A stretch of DNA of 10,605 nt, from contig CBDUXP010000096.1 of assembly GCA_965371225.1 (NCBI GenBank), positions 1 to 10,605 of the forward strand, in the 5' to 3' direction. Shown piece after piece: positions 7,271 through 10,605 of this stretch. Position 1 is the stretch's first letter. Each line of letters opens with the position of its first letter. The position numbers were made by a program, and so were the translations under genes. The DNA is from CBDUXP01 sp965371225 [NCBI: uncultured bacterium]. Lineage in GTDB: Bacteria; Abyssobacteria; SURF-5; CBDUXP01. The notes under the pieces are model-generated. The model searched no databases. It was not told where the DNA came from and saw only the letters and a list, made by a program, of their open reading frames with translations.

Positions 7271-7840
7271 GTGTCCACAGTCTCCACCGCCGATTTTCGC
7301 AACGGCCTCATCCTGAAGTTCGACAATAAGCTCATGGCGATCACGTATTTTCAACACGTAAAGCCGGGCAAGGGCGGCGCGTTCGTGCGCACGAAACTGA
7401 AGAACGTGGAGACGGGCCAGGTGTTGGAACGGACGTTTCGCGCGGGCGAGAAGATGGATTCGGCCACGCTGGACGAGCAGCGGATGCAGTATCTCTACCG
7501 CGACGGCGAGCATTTCTACTTCATGGATACGGAAACGTACGAGCAGGAGCCGCTGGCCGCCGAGGCCGTGAGTGACGTGTTGCACTACCTGGTGGAGAAT
7601 ATGGACGTGACCGTGGTGCGGCACGACGGTCGGCCGATCGCGGTGCAGGTACCCAACTTCGTGGAACTGCGGGTGACGCAGAGCGATCCGGGGCTGAAAG
7701 GCGATACGAGCGGCGGTGCGACGAAACCGGCGACGCTCGAGACGGGCTACACCCTGCAAGTGCCCCTGTTCGTGAATGAAGGGGACATGGTGCGCATCGA
7801 CACGCGCGACGGCGTCTACATGGAACGGGTGAAGGCCTAG
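7271..7840 (+). CDS. efp: Elongation factor P
   Basis: Translation factor that binds ribosomes stalled at consecutive prolines, between the P and E sites, and promotes peptide bond formation. The 189 residues match the family length and its three beta-barrel domains. The N-terminal KOW-like domain has STADFRNGLIL (5-15) and the tip loop HVKPGKGGAFVR (29-40); Lys34 is the position modified in E. coli EF-P. Domain II contains YLYRDGEHFYFMDTETYEQ (~68-86). The C-terminal OB domain contains DPGLKGDTSGGATKPATLETG (~138-158, given as landmarks only) and VPLFVNEGDMVRIDTRDG near 162-179. The start is GTG at 7271, supported by AGAGG at 7261-7265 and by alignment of Lys34 with E. coli numbering. An upstream GTG at 7244 is possible but unlikely. 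No Lys-modifying enzyme gene is in the window. It lies 17 bases before the next gene. Confidence 0.97.
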   Translation: MSTVSTADFRNGLILKFDNKLMAITYFQHVKPGKGGAFVRTKLKNVETGQVLERTFRAGEKMDSATLDEQRMQYLYRDGEHFYFMDTETYEQEPLAAEAVSDVLHYLVENMDVTVVRHDGRPIAVQVPNFVELRVTQSDPGLKGDTSGGATKPATLETGYTLQVPLFVNEGDMVRIDTRDGVYMERVKA

Positions 7841-7857
7841 GCCGGCGGAGGTCCCAC

Positions 7858-8565
7858 GTGGCGCGCAGCTTACTCAACCTCATTCTCGCGGTCGTGGCCA
7901 TCGTCCTGTTCCTGGGCGGGGCGGTGCTGTTGCTGGCCGCGCTGCTCAACCGCAACGATCCCGCGTTCGCGCAGATGGTGAACTTCATCCAACTGCGCGG
8001 GGGCAGTCCGTGGGTCATGGGCGCCGGGGTGAGCTGCATCCTCCTGGGCGTGGTGGTCCACTTCCTGTCCAGCCTCTCCCCCTCGGAGCATTTCCACTTC
8101 AACACGGACCTGGGCGGCGTCGGAATCAGCCTGGTGGCGCTGGAGCAATTCATCGCGCGGCAGGCACGCGCGCTGCCGATGGTGGAGAGCGTGCGGCCGA
8201 AGGTCACCACGTCCGCCGACGGGAAGCGCCTGCGCTTGAGCCTGGAGACGAACGTGATTGCGACGGGCAGCATTAAGAACGTGACGGAAGCGGTTCAGGA
8301 AGCCGTGGTGAACGCGATCCGCGACGGGTTGGGCTTGACGGATATCGAGACCGTGGACGTGGACGTGCGCAAGATCGCCTCACCCAAGGGGGGCCTGACC
8401 CCGCCGCCGTCCCCCCCGCCGTCCAGCGCGCTGCCCGCGCCGGGTGCGGCGGCCGAGCCCGTGCTGTTGGGCCGTCCGGAACCCGAGCGCGCCAAGCCCG
8501 TCACGGCCGACGCCGCATCCGCAGGAAACGACGATGCTGACGAAGCGCATCATTCCCTGCCTTGA
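7858..8565 (+). CDS. amaP: Asp23/AmaP-family envelope protein (alkaline shock membrane anchor-like) with proline-rich tail
   Basis: A 235-residue protein. Two hydrophobic helices near the N-terminus (~5-30 and ~51-70) form a hairpin. A cytosolic Asp23/YqhY-like domain follows (~83-173): [18 protein letters not shown] at 86-103, then alternating strands ([14 protein letters not shown]) and the amphipathic [14 protein letters not shown], ending VDVDVRKI. This matches the layout of AmaP, which anchors Asp23 at the membrane in Firmicutes; the function elsewhere is poorly known and is linked to envelope stress. From ~174 the tail is low complexity, with PPPSPPP at 182-188, then Ala/Pro- and Asp-rich. 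The GTG start is supported by GGAGG at 7847-7851. The last 32 bases overlap hisF in another frame. B. subtilis yqhY (an Asp23 gene) lies beside accBC, and efp lies beside accBC in many bacteria, so the pairing with efp echoes a known neighbourhood. Confidence 0.72.
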   Translation: MARSLLNLILAVVAIVLFLGGAVLLLAALLNRNDPAFAQMVNFIQLRGGSPWVMGAGVSCILLGVVVHFLSSLSPSEHFHFNTDLGGVGISLVALEQFIARQARALPMVESVRPKVTTSADGKRLRLSLETNVIATGSIKNVTEAVQEAVVNAIRDGLGLTDIETVDVDVRKIASPKGGLTPPPSPPPSSALPAPGAAAEPVLLGRPEPERAKPVTADAASAGNDDADEAHHSLP

Positions 8566-9307
8566 TGTCGATGCTGGACGGGTCGTCAAGGGCGTAAACT
8601 TCGTCGGGTTGCGGGACGCGGGCGACCCGGTGGAGGTGGCCGCCCGGTACGACGCCGAGCAGGCGGATGAACTCGTCTTCCTCGACATTACGGCGTCGAG
8701 CGACGGTCGGGCGATCATGCTGGACGTGGTGCGGCACACGGCGGAGCGCTGCTTCATGCCGGTGACCGTCGGCGGCGGCGTGCGCACGCTGGAGGACATC
8801 CGTACCTTGCTCGCGTGCGGGGCGGACAAGGTCTCGATCAACACGGCCGCGGTGCAGGACCCGGACTTCGTGCGCGCGGCGGCCGAGCGGTTTGGCGCTC
8901 AGTGCATCGTGGTGGCCATCGATGCGAAGCGCACGAACGGCGGCTTCGAGGTCTATACGCACGGGGGGCGGACCCCCCGGGGCATCGACGCGATCGAGTA
9001 CGCGCGCGGGGTGGTGGAGCGCGGCGCGGGCGAAATCCTGTTGACGTCGATGGATGCGGACGGGACCAAGGACGGGTACGATATCCCGCTGACACGCGCG
9101 ATTGCGGATGCGGTGAGCGTGCCCGTGATCGCGTCGGGCGGGGCGGGGACGGTGGACCATCTGCGGGAAGCGCTGGTGGAGGGCGGCGCGGATGCGGCGC
9201 TGGCCGCGAGCATCTTCCATTTTCAGGAATACACCATCGCCGAGGCGAAGGCGTACTTGAGCGAGCACGACGTGCCGGTGCGCCCCATCGGCCCGGCGAG
9301 CGATTGA
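8534..9307 (+). CDS. hisF: Imidazole glycerol phosphate synthase, cyclase subunit
   Basis: Cytosolic (beta/alpha)8-barrel enzyme that, with the glutaminase HisH, turns PRFAR plus ammonia into imidazole glycerol phosphate and AICAR in histidine synthesis. The 257 residues match the family length. Landmarks: [17 protein letters not shown] (4-20) with catalytic Asp11; [13 protein letters not shown] (77-89); VVAIDAKR (126-133) with catalytic Asp130; the phosphate-binding loops around [15 protein letters not shown] and VIASGGAG; and the C-terminal [17 protein letters not shown] stretch. The ATG at 8534 follows AGGAA (8523-8527). The longer frame back to 8444 is only the shadow of the Asp23-like gene, whose last 32 bases overlap hisF. 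No hisH or hisA is in the window. It is followed 13 bases later by hisI. Confidence 0.97.
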   Translation: MLTKRIIPCLDVDAGRVVKGVNFVGLRDAGDPVEVAARYDAEQADELVFLDITASSDGRAIMLDVVRHTAERCFMPVTVGGGVRTLEDIRTLLACGADKVSINTAAVQDPDFVRAAAERFGAQCIVVAIDAKRTNGGFEVYTHGGRTPRGIDAIEYARGVVERGAGEILLTSMDADGTKDGYDIPLTRAIADAVSVPVIASGGAGTVDHLREALVEGGADAALAASIFHFQEYTIAEAKAYLSEHDVPVRPIGPASD

Positions 9308-9320
9308 TCGAGGTGCGGCA

Positions 9321-9695
9321 ATGAATCTCTGGGACTGCGTGAAGTTTGACGATGCTGGTCTGATCCCCGCCATCGCCCAGGATGCGGACACGGGGCGGGT
9401 GCTGATGTTCGCGTGGATGAATCGCGAGGCGCTGGAGCACACCCTACAGTCGAAGCGGGGCACGTACTGGAGCAGGTCGCGGCAAGAGCTGTGGATCAAG
9501 GGCGACACGAGCGGCCACACGCAAGAGGTGGTGGAGGTGCGCACGGACTGCGACCAGGATGTGATTCTGCTTCGCATTCGGCAGGAAGGCGCGGCCTGCC
9601 ATAAAGGCTACCGCTCGTGCTTTTTCCGGACCGTCGATGCGGACGGGGGCCTCACCGTGACCGACGAGGTGCTCGTCGACATGGGAACAAACTAG
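9321..9695 (+). CDS. hisI: Phosphoribosyl-AMP cyclohydrolase
   Basis: Cytosolic zinc- and magnesium-dependent homodimer that opens the purine ring of PR-AMP in the third step of histidine synthesis. It is a stand-alone 124-residue protein without the HisE pyrophosphohydrolase domain that is fused in E. coli. Landmarks: [14 protein letters not shown] (29-42), [19 protein letters not shown] (48-66), TDCDQD (75-80) and [11 protein letters not shown] (92-102). Cys77, Cys93 and Cys100 are the expected zinc ligands, and Asp76, Asp78 and Asp80 the expected magnesium ligands; all are present, so the enzyme should be active. The ATG has GAGGTG at 9310-9315. Ten bases separate its stop from the next start, where base composition changes sharply. 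Confidence 0.97.
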   Translation: MNLWDCVKFDDAGLIPAIAQDADTGRVLMFAWMNREALEHTLQSKRGTYWSRSRQELWIKGDTSGHTQEVVEVRTDCDQDVILLRIRQEGAACHKGYRSCFFRTVDADGGLTVTDEVLVDMGTN

Positions 9696-10220
9696 CTTCC
9701 AAGTGATGGCAAGCAAAGTACTTGATCTTGAGCTAAGTATGTCCGAGGTGGCGCTTCTCATGGCGCTGCACAGACTTCAGAGCTCGTTCGAGGCCGGGGT
9801 CGAGTCAATAGTAATAAATGTCGAGATGCGCCAGAAACATGCAAGCGATCTCCGAAGGTCGTTTCCCAAGAAAAATGTGATCTCACTTGCTGCCGTATAT
9901 ATCGAGCAGGAAGAAGGCGAGGAACCTTCCCGAGAAGAACTCGATACGGCCTCCAAATCACTTGAAATTAGGGGGCTAATCGCTAGCGCAACTAATCAAG
10001 ACGACGATGAGTATGCTCCTCTGCGCTTTACAGAGCCCGGGTGGCAATATTTGCTTGATCACTACGCGGAGCACGGGCCGCGCGGAAGGGCAGTAAATCA
10101 GCGTCACGAAGCTGTTCGAGGCGAGATGCGGGTGACGAGATTTATTTCGGTCGCCGCGCTGCTCGTTGCGTTCGTGAGCTTCCTCTGGACGATTTGGCAG
10201 GCCACTAGGATGAACTCACC
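9696..10220. other. AT-rich compositional island between hisI and trpE
   Basis: Counting 60-base lines from 9721 to 10200 gives about 47-60% GC, averaging near 53%. A hisF line (9001-9060) counted the same way gives about 72%. The shift starts right after the hisI stop and ends at the trpE start. It includes runs unlike the rest of the window, such as AGTAATAAATG and AAGAAAAATGTG. No flanking direct repeats, inverted repeats or integrase were seen. Confidence 0.7.
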
Positions 10221-10224
10221 ATGA
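9706..10224 (+). CDS. Orphan tail-anchored protein with possible winged-helix-like domain
   Basis: I do not recognise this 172-residue protein. Residues ~9-140 look soluble: a helical start (MSEVALLMALHRLQSSFEAG, 12-31), a charged middle (EQEEGEEPSREELD, 67-80), then SLEIRGLIASA (85-95) and PLRFTEPGWQYLLDHY (105-120). The order 'helix, LExRGLI, turn, LxFTxxGxxYL' resembles a winged-helix module, but this is only a resemblance. Residues ~146-165 (FISVAALLVAFVSFLWTIWQ) form one membrane helix followed by a seven-residue end, so a C-terminal anchor with the bulk in the cytosol is likely. ATG 9706 or GTG 9703 may be the start; no good Shine-Dalgarno is seen. The gene is much AT-richer than its neighbours and is not expected in a his/trp operon. 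Its TGA overlaps the trpE ATG (ATGA). Recent acquisition is inferred from composition. Confidence 0.7.
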   Translation: MASKVLDLELSMSEVALLMALHRLQSSFEAGVESIVINVEMRQKHASDLRRSFPKKNVISLAAVYIEQEEGEEPSREELDTASKSLEIRGLIASATNQDDDEYAPLRFTEPGWQYLLDHYAEHGPRGRAVNQRHEAVRGEMRVTRFISVAALLVAFVSFLWTIWQATRMNSP

Positions 10225-10605
10225 TTTCCCCGGACCGGCAGGCGTTTCGCACCTTCGCCCAGCAGGGGAACCTGATTCCCGTGGTCCGCACGCTGCTGGC
10301 GGACTGCGAGACGCCCGTGTCGGCGTTCTACAAGATTCACACGCCCGGCACCGACGGGTTCCTGCTGGAAAGCGTGGTTGGGGGCGAACGCATCGCGCGG
10401 TACTCGTTCCTCGGCACCCAGCCGTCGCTCGTGTTCCAGAGCATGCGCCGGCAGGTGCGCATTCAGGAGAACGGGGAGGTGCGCGAGTTCGAAGCTGAGG
10501 ACCCGCTGCGGGAACTGGAGCGCGTGATGGAGCGCTACCAGCCGGTGGAGGTGCCGGGGCTGCCCCGGTTCGCCAGCGGCGCGGTGGGCTATCTGGGGTA
10601 CGACA
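10221..10605 (+). CDS. trpE: Anthranilate synthase component I, N-terminal part (runs off window)
   Basis: First enzyme of tryptophan synthesis, making anthranilate from chorismate with ammonia from the TrpG glutaminase. Only the first 128 residues are visible; the family is usually about 480-520 long, so the catalytic chorismate-binding domain lies beyond the edge. The visible part shows the N-terminal domain: TPVSAFYKI (31-39), GFLLESVVGGERIARYSFLG (46-65) and RFASGAVGYLGYD (116-128). The LLES motif (48-51) is the known tryptophan feedback site and is intact, so feedback inhibition is expected. PabB is an alternative, but LLES with GGERIARYSFLG favours TrpE. The ATG overlaps the upstream TGA, with a weak AGGA at 10207-10210, so translation probably depends partly on the upstream gene. 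No trp leader peptide or attenuator is seen. Confidence 0.9.
   Translation, partial: MISPDRQAFRTFAQQGNLIPVVRTLLADCETPVSAFYKIHTPGTDGFLLESVVGGERIARYSFLGTQPSLVFQSMRRQVRIQENGEVREFEAEDPLRELERVMERYQPVEVPGLPRFASGAVGYLGYD

Noticed and set aside
8444-8533. N-terminal extension of hisF by 30 codons.
   Set aside because: Those residues are Pro/Ser/Arg-rich and lie in the overlapping Asp23-like gene. The ATG at 8534 has a ribosome site and places the catalytic residues at the known positions Asp11 and Asp130.
10221-10605. trpE as a truncated pseudogene.
   Set aside because: The frame is open to the last base of the window with all expected N-terminal motifs; the end is a window edge, not a break.

Overview
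The window is about 10.6 kb of GC-rich bacterial chromosome, roughly 70% GC by spot counts. All recognisable genes lie on the + strand and are packed with overlaps or gaps of a few bases. The one visible gap is the ~66 bp before efp, so this looks like one long or a few tightly joined operons. The host is a GC-rich bacterium with a complex envelope. The mix of an Asp23/AmaP-type protein, aroQ, efp and a his/trp block suggests a little-sampled phylum (for example a PVC-related or Hydrogenedentes/Sumerlaeota-like lineage) rather than a well-studied model group. That placement is a guess from gene content and cannot be settled from this sequence.

Left part (1-5029), envelope polysaccharide. A possible tiny or frameshifted ORF comes first. 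It is followed by a polytopic MraY/WecA-type polyprenyl-phosphate sugar-1-phosphate transferase (105-1223), then two adjacent, clearly paralogous O-antigen ligase/Wzy-type membrane proteins, each with a soluble helical C-terminal domain (1207-3066 and 3071-5029). Together they look like the lipid-carrier priming step and the polymerisation or ligation steps of a surface glycan.

Middle part (5036-8565), housekeeping mixed with membrane genes. It holds aroQ (type II 3-dehydroquinase, shikimate pathway), a large membrane protein with the layout of a GT-C glycosyltransferase, efp (elongation factor P, with the modifiable Lys34), and a two-TM Asp23/AmaP-family protein with a proline-rich tail.

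Right part (8534-10605), amino-acid biosynthesis. hisF and hisI (late histidine pathway) are followed by the first 128 codons of trpE, which runs off the window. Between hisI and trpE sits a clearly AT-richer orphan gene (9706-10224, roughly 53% GC). It encodes a soluble, possibly winged-helix domain with a C-terminal membrane anchor, and its stop overlaps the trpE start (ATGA). This is the strongest sign of recent gene acquisition in the window.

No rRNA, tRNA, CRISPR array, insertion sequence or convincing terminator was seen.
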